Source: Chlorobiaceae bacterium (lineage in GTDB: Bacteria > Bacteroidota > Chlorobiia > Chlorobiales > Chlorobiaceae). Taken from it: 64,000 bases of DNA. The stretch lies in NCBI GenBank assembly GCA_012972835.1, contig JABDHK010000045.1, forward strand, positions 62,001-126,000. Direction: 5' to 3'. Both the position numbers and the translations under genes were made by a program. The notes beneath the pieces were generated by a model. The model searched no databases and was not told the DNA's origin. It was given only the letters and a program-made list of their open reading frames with translations. Below, one piece after another: positions 17,853 through 27,720 of this stretch. Position 1 is the stretch's first letter, and every line of letters begins with the position of its first letter.

Positions 17853-18737
17853 ATGCCTACATTAAAGGATATACGTGTACGAATCAAAGGGGTAAAGTCT
17901 ACACAGCAGGTCACCAAGGCAATGAAGATGGTGGCCGCTGCAAAGCTGAGAAGGTCTCAGGAAAGGGCTGTCATGGCTCGACCTTATGCCGCGAAGCTGA
18001 AGGATATGCTTGGTTCCTTGTCTTCAAAGGTTGATACTTCGCTCAACCCCTTGCTTTCGGGCCGTTCTGAGGTCAACAAAGTGCTTGTGATTCTTATCAC
18101 TTCCGATCGAGGCCTTTGCGGTGCATTTAATACTAATATCATCAAGGTTGCATACAAAACTATTCATGAGGACTTCGCCGATATTCACAGCAAGGGCGGA
18201 GTCAGCTTGATTTGTGCTGGCTCCCGTGGTTTTGACTTTTTCAGAAAAAGAGATTACAAGATTGTCAAGGGCTACCCAGCGGTTTTTCAGAACCTCGATT
18301 TCAGTACGGCAAAAGAGATTGCCGATACCGCATCAGGTATGTATCTGCGAGGCGAAGTTGACAGGGTGATTGTGGCCTACAATGAATTCAAATCGGTACT
18401 TGCGCCGAATCTGAAAGCTGAGCAGCTTCTGCCGATTTCTCCTGAAACGACAACCAAGACAACCAAAGAGAGTAGCAGTGACTATATCTATGAGCCATCA
18501 CCATCAGCTATCATTGATGTGCTGGTACCAAAGCATCTCAATACCCAGATATGGAGAATGATGCTTGAATCGAATGCGGCAGAACAGGCTGCTCGTATGT
18601 CAGCCATGGATTCAGCCACCGAAAACGCAAAGGATCTTCTGAGGGTACTCAATATCAGTTACAACCGTGCCAGACAGGCTGCCATCACTACTGAGCTTAG
18701 TGAAATTGTTGCAGGTGCAGAAGCATTGAGTAACTGA
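17853..18737 (+). CDS. atpG: F1F0 ATP synthase subunit gamma
   Basis: Central-stalk subunit of F1 (294 aa). The N-terminal coiled coil ([28 protein letters not shown]) and the C-terminal helix ([34 protein letters not shown]) are typical. The middle carries [13 protein letters not shown]. It follows atpA by 51 bp and is closed by a terminator. Confidence 0.97.
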   Translation: MPTLKDIRVRIKGVKSTQQVTKAMKMVAAAKLRRSQERAVMARPYAAKLKDMLGSLSSKVDTSLNPLLSGRSEVNKVLVILITSDRGLCGAFNTNIIKVAYKTIHEDFADIHSKGGVSLICAGSRGFDFFRKRDYKIVKGYPAVFQNLDFSTAKEIADTASGMYLRGEVDRVIVAYNEFKSVLAPNLKAEQLLPISPETTTKTTKESSSDYIYEPSPSAIIDVLVPKHLNTQIWRMMLESNAAEQAARMSAMDSATENAKDLLRVLNISYNRARQAAITTELSEIVAGAEALSN

Positions 18738-18769
18738 TCAGAGCATTTCAGGATAAAACCAATGATTTC

Positions 18770-18796
18770 AAGCGCCTGCAAGGGCGCTTTTTTTTT
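18770..18796 (+). terminator. Rho-independent terminator after atpG
   Basis: AAGCGCC pairs with GGCGCTT around a 6-nt loop and is followed by a run of nine T residues. It separates the atpAG transcript from thrA. Confidence 0.9.
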
Positions 18797-18862
18797 ATAT
18801 TTTATACGGTAATGATTTAGTGTACATCTCATTTTATAGTCAATGAAGGCATAGGCAGGAGC

Positions 18863-21322
18863 ATGAAGATATACAAGTTTGGGGGTACCTCTCTGGGGTC
18901 GGCAGGGCGGGTTAAAAAAGTTGCCGCTATTATTGCCGCTGGATTGGAGAAGAGCAAGATTGTTGTTGTGGTTTCGGCTATTCATCGGGTTACCGATCTT
19001 TTGCATGAGTCAGCTACAAAAGCCTGCAGTGGTGAGAGCGGATATAGAAGTATACTTGATGAGCTCGATCATCTCCATCTCTTGATAGCCGGTGAACTTT
19101 TTTCTGGAGAGATTCTTGAAAAGGTTACCGTGGCCATACGTTCCGAACTTGCCGATCTTAATGATATTGTACACGGCGTTTTTCTGCTCAGGGAGCTTTC
19201 TGAAAAAAGCCTGGCTCTGGTGCTTGGTTTCGGTGAACGTCTTTCAGCCCGGATGGTCAGCAGCTATCTTCAGGAACACTCTATGGCATCGTTTTATCTT
19301 GATGCCCGCGAATTGATCGTGACCGATACCAATTATGGGGATGCTCTGGTTGATACTCATGCCTCCGAACTGAAAATCAGAAAACACCTTGCACTGTTTG
19401 ACGGTGTTCCTGTCGTAACCGGATTTATTGCTGCGGCACCTGATGGTACGTTGACGACGCTGGGTCGTGGGGGCTCTGATTATACAGCTTCAATTCTTGG
19501 TGCCGCACTGGGTGCCGCTGAAATCTGGATATGGACCGATGTTGACGGCTTTTTCAGTGCAGACCCAAAACGGGTACGTGATGCAAGGATTCTGCCTTTT
19601 ATAACCTATGCTGAAGCTATGGAGCTCTCTCATGCAGGTGCCAGAGTGCTTCATCCTCTTGCTGTTCAACCTGCCATGAAAGCAGGCATTCCAGTGCTGA
19701 TAAAAAATTCTTTTAATACGGCAGCTGAGGGGACAAGAATTGAAAGTTCCATTCCTTCAGAAATCAGCCGAACTTTGCCGGTAACCGGACTTTCATCGAT
19801 CAACAAAGTTGTTCTCCTGAATCTTTCAGGAAGCGGTATGGTTGGCGTTCCAGGCATTGCATCACGATTGTTCAGCTGCCTTGCCCAGCATCGTATCAAC
19901 ATAATATTTATATCTCAGGCTTCAAGTGAACAGTCGATCACCCTTGCCATTAATCCCACGCAAGCTGTAAAGGCAAAAAAAATCCTTGAGGAAGAGTTTA
20001 CAAGTGAAATTGTATTCCGCCAGATAGATCCTCTCGTGATCCGTCGAAACCTTGCCATGATCGCTGTGGTTGGCAATAACATGTCGGGCCACCCAGGTGT
20101 CTCTGCACAGTTGTTTGAAACGCTCGGAAAAAATGGTATCAATGTCATTGCCGTTGCCCAGGGGGCCAATGAGATGAATATCTCTCTTGTCATAGACAGC
20201 CATAATGAGGATAAGGCACTGAACTGCATTCACCAATCGTTTTTCCTCTCACAGCGCAAGGTGCATATTTTTATTGCTGGTACGGGTACTATTGCAAAAA
20301 GCCTGATCGGTCAGATCAGCGCCCATCGTCTGAACCTGCAGAAGGATAACGATCTTGATGTGGTGGTCTGCGGGATGGCTAATACCAGAAATATTGCGCT
20401 CGACGATAACGGGATTAATCTTCAGGATTGGCAGTCAGCTCTTTTGCCAAGAACTGAGCACCATGATATAGAAGGCTATCTTCAGCTTATCAAGGAAAGA
20501 AATCTGCATAATACCATTTTTGTAGATTGTACAGCAAGCGCCAAGGTTGCGGAGGTCTATCCCGATCTTTTGCTTGCCAATATTTCCGTGGTAACAGCAA
20601 ACAAACTCGGCATGGCAGGGTGCAGGCCACTCTACCAGAGAATAAGGGATGCCCAGCGGAAAAGCAATGCCCGCTTTCTTTATGAAACCAATGTTGGTGC
20701 CGGACTACCCATTATCAACACGTTGAATGACCTTAAAAACAGCGGTGACAAAATTATCAGTATCGAAGGTGTTCTCTCTGGAACACTGAGTTTTATTTTC
20801 AATGAACTCCGCAAAGGCGGTCTCTTCAGCGACATAGTCCGTCGTGCGCAACAGGCAGGCTATACCGAGCCCGATCCGAGAGATGACCTTTCAGGTGCTG
20901 ATTTTGCCCGGAAGTTTTTGATCCTTGGCCGTGAACTCGGATATAACCTGGAGTATGGCGATGTTGTTTGCGAGACTCTTGTGCCTCAAGAGTATCGTGA
21001 AAATATGGCGGTTGCTGATTTTCTTGACCGGTTATCCAGCGTTGACGGCTGGTATGCCGATGCAATAGAGAGTGCAGCAAAAGATGGCATGACCATAGCC
21101 TATGCTGGTGAGATCCGGGATGGAAAGGCAAGCATCGGGGTAAAAAGGGTGCCGCTTTCAAGTCCTATCGCTGGTCTCAGCGGATCTGAAAATATGGTGG
21201 TCTTCACCACTGAGCGCTATCGGGCGACTCCTCTTGTTGTGCGGGGACCTGGCGCAGGCGGTGAGGTTACAGCAGGAGGTGTTTTTGCAGATATCCTGCG
21301 TATTGCAAGCTATCTGGTTTAG
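18863..21322 (+). CDS. thrA: Bifunctional aspartokinase / homoserine dehydrogenase
   Basis: An 819-aa fusion catalysing the first and third steps of threonine/methionine synthesis. The N-terminal kinase starts KFGGTSLGSAGRV and has TLGRGGSDYTASILGAAL (about 193-210). Two ACT-like regulatory stretches follow (about 310-460). The C-terminal dehydrogenase has IAGTGTIAKSLIGQI (about 470) and DCTASAKVAEVY, with YETNVGAGLPIINTL and GVLSGTLSFIFNEL around the catalytic lysine region. An AGGAG lies close before the ATG. cinA follows by 11 bp. Confidence 0.95.
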   Translation: MKIYKFGGTSLGSAGRVKKVAAIIAAGLEKSKIVVVVSAIHRVTDLLHESATKACSGESGYRSILDELDHLHLLIAGELFSGEILEKVTVAIRSELADLNDIVHGVFLLRELSEKSLALVLGFGERLSARMVSSYLQEHSMASFYLDARELIVTDTNYGDALVDTHASELKIRKHLALFDGVPVVTGFIAAAPDGTLTTLGRGGSDYTASILGAALGAAEIWIWTDVDGFFSADPKRVRDARILPFITYAEAMELSHAGARVLHPLAVQPAMKAGIPVLIKNSFNTAAEGTRIESSIPSEISRTLPVTGLSSINKVVLLNLSGSGMVGVPGIASRLFSCLAQHRINIIFISQASSEQSITLAINPTQAVKAKKILEEEFTSEIVFRQIDPLVIRRNLAMIAVVGNNMSGHPGVSAQLFETLGKNGINVIAVAQGANEMNISLVIDSHNEDKALNCIHQSFFLSQRKVHIFIAGTGTIAKSLIGQISAHRLNLQKDNDLDVVVCGMANTRNIALDDNGINLQDWQSALLPRTEHHDIEGYLQLIKERNLHNTIFVDCTASAKVAEVYPDLLLANISVVTANKLGMAGCRPLYQRIRDAQRKSNARFLYETNVGAGLPIINTLNDLKNSGDKIISIEGVLSGTLSFIFNELRKGGLFSDIVRRAQQAGYTEPDPRDDLSGADFARKFLILGRELGYNLEYGDVVCETLVPQEYRENMAVADFLDRLSSVDGWYADAIESAAKDGMTIAYAGEIRDGKASIGVKRVPLSSPIAGLSGSENMVVFTTERYRATPLVVRGPGAGGEVTAGGVFADILRIASYLV

Positions 21323-21333
21323 GAGAACGATCT

Positions 21334-22590
21334 ATGCGTGCAGAAATTGTTTCTGTTGGGGATGAACTGCTTAAAGGTCAGAGGGTAAATACCAATGCAG
21401 CTTTTATGGCTGTGGCGCTTTCCGGTATTGGAGTTCCTGTCGGAAGAATTGTGTCATGCCCGGATATTGAAGAGGAGATGGTTTCGGTGTTTGCCGAATC
21501 ACTTGAACGGGCCGATATTGTGCTTGTGACGGGCGGTCTTGGACCTACCCGGGATGACCGTACACGGAAAGCAGTGCAGCAACTTCTTCATAGAGGGCTT
21601 GAAATGAGCAAGGATGCCTATGAGAATCTTGCCGGCAGGATGAAAAAAAGAGGATTGGAGTTGTCGGCTTCACTCCGCGATCAGGCTATGGTGATTGAAG
21701 GATCCCATGTTATTGCAAATACCAAAGGAACTGCGGCAGGGATGATTATTCGGTGCGGCGAACGCTTTTACGATCATTATCTGGTGCTGATGCCGGGTGT
21801 TCCATCAGAAATGCAGGCCATGATGGAGCTTACTGTCATTCCTTATTTCGCATCACTCTCTTCCTTGGTTATTCGTCATACTCCAGTAAAAACACTTGGC
21901 ATTGGCGAGTCAACCCTTGCAGAGATGATTGTGGATATTGAAAACCATTTGCCGGAGGGAACAACCCTTGCCTATCTGCCACATGCTGCAGGAGTTAACC
22001 TTATGATCACTACTCTTGGGCAGGACGAGGATGCGGTTGATCGCGATAACCGCAACGTCGTTGATGCCATTGTCGAGAGGGCCAGCAAATATATCTATTC
22101 GACCAGTGAGGTTACTCTTGAAGCCACGATAGGTGCTATGCTTTTAGCGACAGGAAAGAGTATTGCTGTTGCTGAATCCTGCACTGGCGGACTTGTTGCA
22201 AGCCGGTTGACCGATGTTCCAGGGTCATCTTCCTATTTTCTTCAGGGTTTTGTTGTCTACAGCAACCAGGCAAAACAGAAGAGTCTTGGTGTGCCAAAGG
22301 AGCTTATCGAATCGTTCGGAGCTGTCAGTGAAGAGGTTGCGCGAGCAATGGCCACAGGATGCCTTGAAAAAAGCGGGGCTGATTATGCTGTTTCTACTAC
22401 GGGTATTGCCGGGCCGGGGGGTGGAACGGCTGAAAAACCGGTCGGCATGATTTGTCTGGCGATTGCAAATAAACGGTCAGGCAGTGTGCTTTCCAAAACA
22501 CTCTTTATGCAGGGAGATCGTGAACGCAATAAACTTCGCTTCAGCGAAGCTGCTCTTCGTGAACTTTGGGAGTGCTTGCGGAACAAGTAA
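21334..22590 (+). CDS. cinA: CinA-like protein: molybdopterin-binding-like domain plus NMN deamidase domain
   Basis: A 418-aa two-domain protein. The N-terminal domain has EIVSVGDELLKGQRVNTNAAFMA and GGLGPTRDDRT, the COG1058/MoCF-like nucleotide-pyrophosphatase fold. The C-terminal PncC domain (from about 265) has AVAESCTGGLVASRLTDVPGSS and GIAGPGGGTAEKPVG and is expected to deamidate nicotinamide mononucleotide in NAD recycling. The AGGAGA ribosome-binding site overlaps the thrA stop, so the pair is probably cotranscribed. Confidence 0.93.
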   Translation: MRAEIVSVGDELLKGQRVNTNAAFMAVALSGIGVPVGRIVSCPDIEEEMVSVFAESLERADIVLVTGGLGPTRDDRTRKAVQQLLHRGLEMSKDAYENLAGRMKKRGLELSASLRDQAMVIEGSHVIANTKGTAAGMIIRCGERFYDHYLVLMPGVPSEMQAMMELTVIPYFASLSSLVIRHTPVKTLGIGESTLAEMIVDIENHLPEGTTLAYLPHAAGVNLMITTLGQDEDAVDRDNRNVVDAIVERASKYIYSTSEVTLEATIGAMLLATGKSIAVAESCTGGLVASRLTDVPGSSSYFLQGFVVYSNQAKQKSLGVPKELIESFGAVSEEVARAMATGCLEKSGADYAVSTTGIAGPGGGTAEKPVGMICLAIANKRSGSVLSKTLFMQGDRERNKLRFSEAALRELWECLRNK

Positions 22591-22730
22591 TGGTTGAGTC
22601 AGCAATGATGATCAATTGTATAATTTATTCTCATTTTCATAAAAAAGACGCTGTTTAATCGATAACTTGCATAACGAATAAATTTTTTCAAAGTCGTTTA
22701 CGAAAAGATAAATAGTTCTTATGATCACGT

Positions 22731-24611
22731 ATGGCAAAAATTGCAAGATTACCTGATAGAGTAGCGAACAAAATTTCAGCCGGTGAAGTCGTTCAGCGGC
22801 CAGCTTCAGTTGTTAAAGAGCTTCTTGAGAATTGTATTGACGCTGGAGCAGATAAAATAACTGTTGCCATAAAGGATGCCGGAAAGGAGCTGATCCGGAT
22901 TGTGGATAATGGTGCCGGGATGTTGCGGGAAGATGCGCTTTTGTGCGTAGAGCGTTTCGCAACCAGCAAAATTACAAGTGTTGAGGATCTGGACTCTCTT
23001 CTTAGCCTTGGTTTCAGGGGTGAAGCACTTGCAAGCATCTCTTCTGTTTCGCATTTTGAACTGAAAACCCGTACAGCAAAAGAGACGCTTGGTTTGAGGC
23101 TCCGTTACGAGGGAGGAGTCCTTGCCGAAGAGTCGGGGGTACAGGGAGAGCAGGGGACAACCATCAGCGTCAGGAATCTTTTTTACAATGTGCCTGCCCG
23201 CAGGAAGTTTCTGAAGTCTAACGCTACCGAGTTTCAGCATATTTTTGAAATTGTCAAATCCTTTGCTCTGGCATACCCTGATATTGAGTGGCGAATGTAC
23301 AGTGATGACGAGGAGCTCTTTCATGTCAAGACACCGGATATTCTGGAACGGCTCAATGTTTTTTACGGTAATGATTTTGCTGCCAGCATGATTGAGATCT
23401 CTGAGGAGAATGATTACCTCTCGATCAGGGGATTTCTTGGCAAGCCAGTCATGCAGAAACGCCGAAAGCTGGAGCAGTATTTTTTTATAAATCGTCGGGT
23501 TGTTCAGAACCGGATGCTTTCACAGGCAGTTCAGCAGGCTTATGGTGACCTTCTCGTAGAACGCCAGACCCCTTTTGTACTTCTTTTTCTTGGCATAGAC
23601 CCTTCACGGGTTGATGTAAACGTACATCCTTCAAAGCTCGAGATCCGGTTTGATGATGAGCGCAATGTGCGCAACATGTTTTATCCGGTTATAAAACGGG
23701 CAATCCAGCTACACGATTTTTCTCCTGATCTTACCAGCAATGATAGCGATGAATTCAATGTTGCACCCTCCCGTGAATCGGCCTTTAAAAAACTTGCTTT
23801 CCAGGAGATACCGTCACGGTCTGTAACAACAGATGCTCTCTATGCAAATTATCGTGAAGGTGCCTTTCTTCACTCACCTCTTCCACGCTCTGCTTCCCCG
23901 CAGCAGTGGGACATGTTTTTACCTCCGCCTGTTTCCGGAATTGCCAACCCGGAGCCTGAGTTGCGGGAGGGGGATGAGGTACTTTCATCCCTTCTGCTCT
24001 CTCATCTCCATGATGATGAAGCTATTCCCAACCCTAAAGAATCTGAGCCAAAAATCTGGCAACTGCATAACAAATACCTTATCTGCCAGATCAAGACAGG
24101 AGTGATGATCATTGATCAGCATGTGGCTCATGAAAGAGTGTTGTACGAACGTGCGGTTGATGTTATGAACCAGAATGTTCCAAACTCACAGCAATTGCTT
24201 TTTCCACAGAAGGTTGAGTTTCGTATGTGGGAGTATGAGATTTTTGAGGAAATCCGTGAAGATCTCGACAGGCTTGGCTTCAATTTAAGGAAGTTCGGCA
24301 AGCAAACCGTCATGATTGAGGGAGTTCCCCAGGATGTGAAACCAGGCTCTGAGGTTACTATTCTTCAGGATATGATTGCTGAATATCAGGACAACGCTTC
24401 CCGGCTCAAGCTCGATAAACGTGACAATCTTGCAAAGTCCTATTCATGCCGTAACGCCATAATGGCCGGGCAAAAGCTCAACCTTGAAGAGATGCGGACA
24501 CTGATTGACAACCTCTTTGCAACCCGTGAGCCCTACTCATGTCCGCATGGCAGATCAGTTATTATCAAGCTCTCCCTTGATCAGCTCGATCGGATGTTCG
24601 GAAGAAAATAA
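22731..24611 (+). CDS. mutL: DNA mismatch repair protein MutL (endonuclease-type)
   Basis: A 626-aa protein with an N-terminal GHKL ATPase: ELLENCIDAGADKI (about 30-43), DNGAGM, TSKI and GFRGEALASISSV. After a variable linker (about 335-430) the C-terminal dimerisation domain has DQHVAHERVLYE (about 463-474), a near match to the DQHA(x)2E(x)4E endonuclease motif with V for A, and CPHGRS near the end. E. coli MutL lacks this motif, so this protein is likely a nicking MutL. The neighbouring 140 bp upstream show no other gene. Confidence 0.94.
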   Translation: MAKIARLPDRVANKISAGEVVQRPASVVKELLENCIDAGADKITVAIKDAGKELIRIVDNGAGMLREDALLCVERFATSKITSVEDLDSLLSLGFRGEALASISSVSHFELKTRTAKETLGLRLRYEGGVLAEESGVQGEQGTTISVRNLFYNVPARRKFLKSNATEFQHIFEIVKSFALAYPDIEWRMYSDDEELFHVKTPDILERLNVFYGNDFAASMIEISEENDYLSIRGFLGKPVMQKRRKLEQYFFINRRVVQNRMLSQAVQQAYGDLLVERQTPFVLLFLGIDPSRVDVNVHPSKLEIRFDDERNVRNMFYPVIKRAIQLHDFSPDLTSNDSDEFNVAPSRESAFKKLAFQEIPSRSVTTDALYANYREGAFLHSPLPRSASPQQWDMFLPPPVSGIANPEPELREGDEVLSSLLLSHLHDDEAIPNPKESEPKIWQLHNKYLICQIKTGVMIIDQHVAHERVLYERAVDVMNQNVPNSQQLLFPQKVEFRMWEYEIFEEIREDLDRLGFNLRKFGKQTVMIEGVPQDVKPGSEVTILQDMIAEYQDNASRLKLDKRDNLAKSYSCRNAIMAGQKLNLEEMRTLIDNLFATREPYSCPHGRSVIIKLSLDQLDRMFGRK

Positions 24612-24656
24612 CAAGAAGGTTGCAAGTTTGTTCAAAAATAGTAAATTTGAACCCAT

Positions 24657-24729
24657 GCCCTTGTAGCTCAGTGGATAGAGCAACAGTTTCCTAAACTGTA
24701 GGTCGGCGGTTCGAGTCTGCCCGAGGGCA
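24657..24729 (+). tRNA. tRNA-Arg (anticodon CCT)
   Basis: A 73-nt cloverleaf: acceptor GCCCTTG/CGAGGGC, D-stem GCTC/GAGC, anticodon stem ACAGT/ACTGT with loop TTCCTAA (anticodon CCT, reading AGG), T-loop TTCGAGT. The 3' CCA is not encoded. It lies 45 bp after mutL. Confidence 0.95.
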
Positions 24730-24879
24730 CTTGTTCTCCTTTTAGCCATTCTGGTATTCATCAGCTCTGCGGTCACCATTGATGCCGAACCGGCAAAGAA
24801 TTTCTCACTTCATGTCCTTCCTATTTGGTATTTTACTGCCGTAAATATTTTTATTGGTAGCCTTTAATTGTCAGGACAG

Positions 24880-25776
24880 ATGAAGCTTGTCAGAATTATA
24901 CTCAGCACTCTCCTGTTGCTTTTCTTTGCCGATATTGCGCGATACTTTGTTTTTCCTGATATAGGAAAACTTGTCGAAGAGAATCCGGCAAAAACAGCTT
25001 TTATGGAGAACCGTGAGGCTGAATGGAAAGAGGCAGGGCTCAACGAAAAAAAAATACACAAGAAGTGGGTATCGCTGCACAATGTTTCTCCAAACCTTAT
25101 TAAAGCTGTTCTGATTGCTGAAGACGACAAGTTCTGGAAACATGCAGGATTTGATTACCAGGCAATTGAGCGATCAATAGAAAAAGACATTGCAGCAAAA
25201 CAATTTAAAATGGGTGGTAGTACGATCAGCCAGCAGCTTGCAAAAAATCTCTATCTCTCCTCTTCAAAAAACCCGGTTCGCAAAATCAAGGAGGCCATTC
25301 TAACCTGGAGAATTGAAAAAACACTTTCAAAACGCCGGATTCTTGAGCTCTATGTAAACCTTGTTGAATGGGGTGACGGAATTTTCGGAATTGATCAGGC
25401 CGCGCGCCACTACTTCGGTGTCACTCCAGCACGGTTAACCGCACAACAGGCTTCAAAACTTGCGGCGATACTTCCGAACCCGATCAAATTTTCTCCTACA
25501 GGATCTTCTTCCTATGTTCGTAATCGTTCCAGAATCATCTATGCCATCATGCGAAAGAGGGGAATCTTTGTACCTGATTACAAGGAGGTTATGACCGTTA
25601 CGCCTGATATCGTACCGGTGGATTCAGTTGTTGTTGGTGTTCCGGAGTCTCTGATTGATCACGCACTCTCAGCCGATAGCACTTCAGGCAAGGTATCTGA
25701 AGATAAGAGGGATATTCCTGCCGGAAAAGGAGATGGTGTTCTTCCTGAAACTCCAGCCCGCGAGGAGAAGCCCTGA
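24880..25776 (+). CDS. mtgA: Monofunctional peptidoglycan glycosyltransferase
   Basis: A GT51 enzyme polymerising lipid II into glycan strands in the periplasm. The N-terminal membrane anchor (LVRIILSTLLLLFFADIARYF) precedes the catalytic domain with AEDDKFWKHAGFD (catalytic Glu, about residue 82), GGSTISQQLAKNLYLS (about 110-125) and KRRILELYVNLVEWG. No transpeptidase domain follows; the last 50 residues are polar and low in complexity. ATG 24880 is preferred; an upstream in-frame TTG at 24868 would add four residues. Confidence 0.93.
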   Translation: MKLVRIILSTLLLLFFADIARYFVFPDIGKLVEENPAKTAFMENREAEWKEAGLNEKKIHKKWVSLHNVSPNLIKAVLIAEDDKFWKHAGFDYQAIERSIEKDIAAKQFKMGGSTISQQLAKNLYLSSSKNPVRKIKEAILTWRIEKTLSKRRILELYVNLVEWGDGIFGIDQAARHYFGVTPARLTAQQASKLAAILPNPIKFSPTGSSSYVRNRSRIIYAIMRKRGIFVPDYKEVMTVTPDIVPVDSVVVGVPESLIDHALSADSTSGKVSEDKRDIPAGKGDGVLPETPAREEKP

Positions 25777-25795
25777 AGAAAACAATGAGTAAAAA

Positions 25796-25827
25796 AGGAA
25801 AACGCACAGTGTTCTGTGCGTTTTCCT
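25796..25827. terminator. Bidirectional stem-loop between mtgA and rubredoxin
   Basis: AGGAAAACGCACAG pairs perfectly with CTGTGCGTTTTCCT around a 4-nt loop, between the convergent 3' ends of mtgA and the rubredoxin gene. A/T-rich arms give T-runs on both strands. Confidence 0.85.
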
Positions 25828-25854
25828 GTAGAGCGTAATCAGTGATCTGCTTTT

Positions 25855-26019
25855 TTATTCATTGTAAGGTTCAAACAATGTTTTGTCAACTCCGCAGACA
25901 GGACAGACCCAATCATCTGGCAAGCTCTCGAAGGGAGTTCCTGCTTCAATTCCGCTGTCAAGATCGCCAAATTCAGGATCATAGACATAGCCGCAAGGTA
26001 CACAAACCCATTTTCCCAT
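25855..26019 (-). CDS. Rubredoxin
   Basis: A 54-aa electron carrier with a mononuclear iron site. Both knuckles are present: VCVPCGY (Cys6, Cys9) and VCPVCGV (Cys39, Cys42), with the conserved YDP segment (Tyr13-Pro15) and LPDDWVCP. The spacing C-x2-C-x29-C-x2-C is standard. On the minus strand GGAGA lies about 10 nt before the ATG. In green sulfur bacteria rubredoxins can pass electrons to or from pyruvate/2-oxoglutarate oxidoreductases or oxygen-stress enzymes; the partner here is unknown. Its neighbours (mtgA, TPR protein) give no functional clue. Confidence 0.93.
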   Translation of the reverse strand: MGKWVCVPCGYVYDPEFGDLDSGIEAGTPFESLPDDWVCPVCGVDKTLFEPYNE

Positions 26020-26328
26020 AAAATTATTCTCCGGTTTAATTAAGAGTTATCTGAATTGTAAATGATGATACGTAAAAAAAATAGCCAATGAGCACTCTTG
26101 TTTGGCATGATGTTTAAATAAAGCGAAAGTGCCTTTAAAAAGTTCTTTGCCATGCATACAAAAAAATGTCCTTGCGGGTATCTGTCACTGGGGCGGAGAT
26201 GTTCTTGGGGCGTGTAATACTTTGAACTCTCTCGAACCTTATGTATCTTTTCTACGCTGTTCTTTCTGTGTTCCCAATCCCTGTTGCCGAGAATCAGATT
26301 TTTATCCACTCCGTCAACCCGGCAAAGC
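26020..26328. other. Intergenic region between rubredoxin and TPR gene, no gene seen
   Basis: About 310 bp between divergent genes, presumably with promoters for both. Short frames on both strands lack coding character. I see no RNA gene or strong hairpin. Confidence 0.5.
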
Positions 26329-27537
26329 ATGAAAATAAACACTTACATCATCTGCGTTGGCTTATTCGCATTCATAAGCACGTTTTTTTATCCTTCTTCC
26401 AGCTTTTGTGGCAGGCCAGCCATAACCTTTAATGGTGACAGCTTTAATAATGCCGCTGGCAATGTGAAGGTGCAACAAAAAACGATTATTGTTCCTGCTG
26501 CAAAACAGAGTTCAGATGTTGAGAAGCGCAAAACAGTACCATTCGACAAGCGTATTGCCGCTTTAGGGGAAAAAATAGAAAGCCACAATTTGCAGGAGAT
26601 CAAAAGTGACCCTTTTTTCAAGATTTTTGCGCTGAACAAATATGGTAAGGAGCTTGATCAGCTCGATAGTTCCACGATGGCAACTATATGGGAAGAGTTA
26701 TCGCAATATCTGGTTGAAATCAAGATGGCCGAGGCAAACTCCCAGCAGGTCAAGCTGGGAACCGTTAACGAAGAACTTAAAGCTTACTATTCCAAAATAG
26801 ATCAGGCAAGAAACGACTTTAACTACCCTGAAGTCAATCGATTCTTGCAAGCGTTTCTGGAAAAGCATAAAGAGATAAGCAAGCAGGATATTGCAAAAAT
26901 TTATTATTTGCAAGGCCAGAACTATGAGCTGCAAATCAAATACCCTGAAGCCGAAAGATATTATAGAAAAGCCGTAGCAATGGAAGAGCAAAATCCGTTA
27001 TATCTTCAGGCTCATGCATATATACTCCAAAACCTGCGTCGCTACCCTGAAGCCGAACAGAGTTTTCGTCGAGTGCTGGGAATTAATGAAAAACAATTAG
27101 GTATAGCGTCAGCAAATGTTGCGATTACCCTGCACTATCTGGCAAAATTACGGCACATTCAACTCAAATACGCTGAAGCAGACTCGCTTTTCCGTCGTGC
27201 GCTGACAATTAATGAAATTATTATGGGTAGTGAACGTCCTAATGGCACCTCTTCTCTGAATAATCTGGTGGGATTATTGGGAGGGAAAGATAAAACGGTC
27301 GAGGCTGAGTTGTTTTTTCGTAAAGTCATTAAAATTGATGAAAAGCAGTTGGGCAATGCACACCCGTCGTTGGCCATTAACCTCTACAGTTTGGCAAGAT
27401 TGCTGCAATATCAAGGCAAAAACGCTGAAGCGGAGCAGCTGTATCGCCGTGCGCTGGCTATTGATGAGAAAGCGTTGGGCAAGGATCATCCCAGCACAGT
27501 AATCATCCGAAACCATCTCAGCGCTCTTCCCAGGTAA
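26329..27537 (+). CDS. Exported tetratricopeptide-repeat protein (kinesin light chain-like repeats)
   Basis: A 402-aa protein from ATG 26329; the upstream TTG at 26284 would place residues before a clear signal peptide (MKINTYIICVGLFAFISTFF). After a polar linker, TPR units begin near residue 190 and run to the end. Several have the kinesin-light-chain form, such as YPEAEQSFRRVLGINEKQLG and NAEAEQLYRRALAIDEKALGKDHPS. TPRs mediate protein-protein contacts, and a periplasmic location is expected. Function is otherwise unknown. Confidence 0.85.
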   Translation: MKINTYIICVGLFAFISTFFYPSSSFCGRPAITFNGDSFNNAAGNVKVQQKTIIVPAAKQSSDVEKRKTVPFDKRIAALGEKIESHNLQEIKSDPFFKIFALNKYGKELDQLDSSTMATIWEELSQYLVEIKMAEANSQQVKLGTVNEELKAYYSKIDQARNDFNYPEVNRFLQAFLEKHKEISKQDIAKIYYLQGQNYELQIKYPEAERYYRKAVAMEEQNPLYLQAHAYILQNLRRYPEAEQSFRRVLGINEKQLGIASANVAITLHYLAKLRHIQLKYAEADSLFRRALTINEIIMGSERPNGTSSLNNLVGLLGGKDKTVEAELFFRKVIKIDEKQLGNAHPSLAINLYSLARLLQYQGKNAEAEQLYRRALAIDEKALGKDHPSTVIIRNHLSALPR

Positions 27538-27720
27538 GCTGCCATTCTTGCCGGTATTCAAAAAAACCGCTTGCGCAGTCCATTATTACAGCAGGATTGG
27601 CAAAATATTTAATCAATTTATAAGCGTTTATTAATGTTCCGTTAAGCTTTGATGAGCTAAATTACTCCGTAACAAGTTTCGTAATGATTCTGCTTAAGGG
27701 GTTAGTTGTGTTGTGTGGAA
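27538..27720. other. A/T-rich intergenic region, possible small transcript
   Basis: No coding frame is convincing. The stretch ends at a strong stem-loop 184 bp after the TPR stop, leaving room either for a long 3' UTR or for an independent small RNA. Confidence 0.3.

Noticed and set aside
24555-24779. Minus-strand frame across tRNA-Arg
   Set aside because: It is the antisense translation of the tRNA (SALGQTRTADLQFRKLLLYPLSYKG-like), a well-known false protein.
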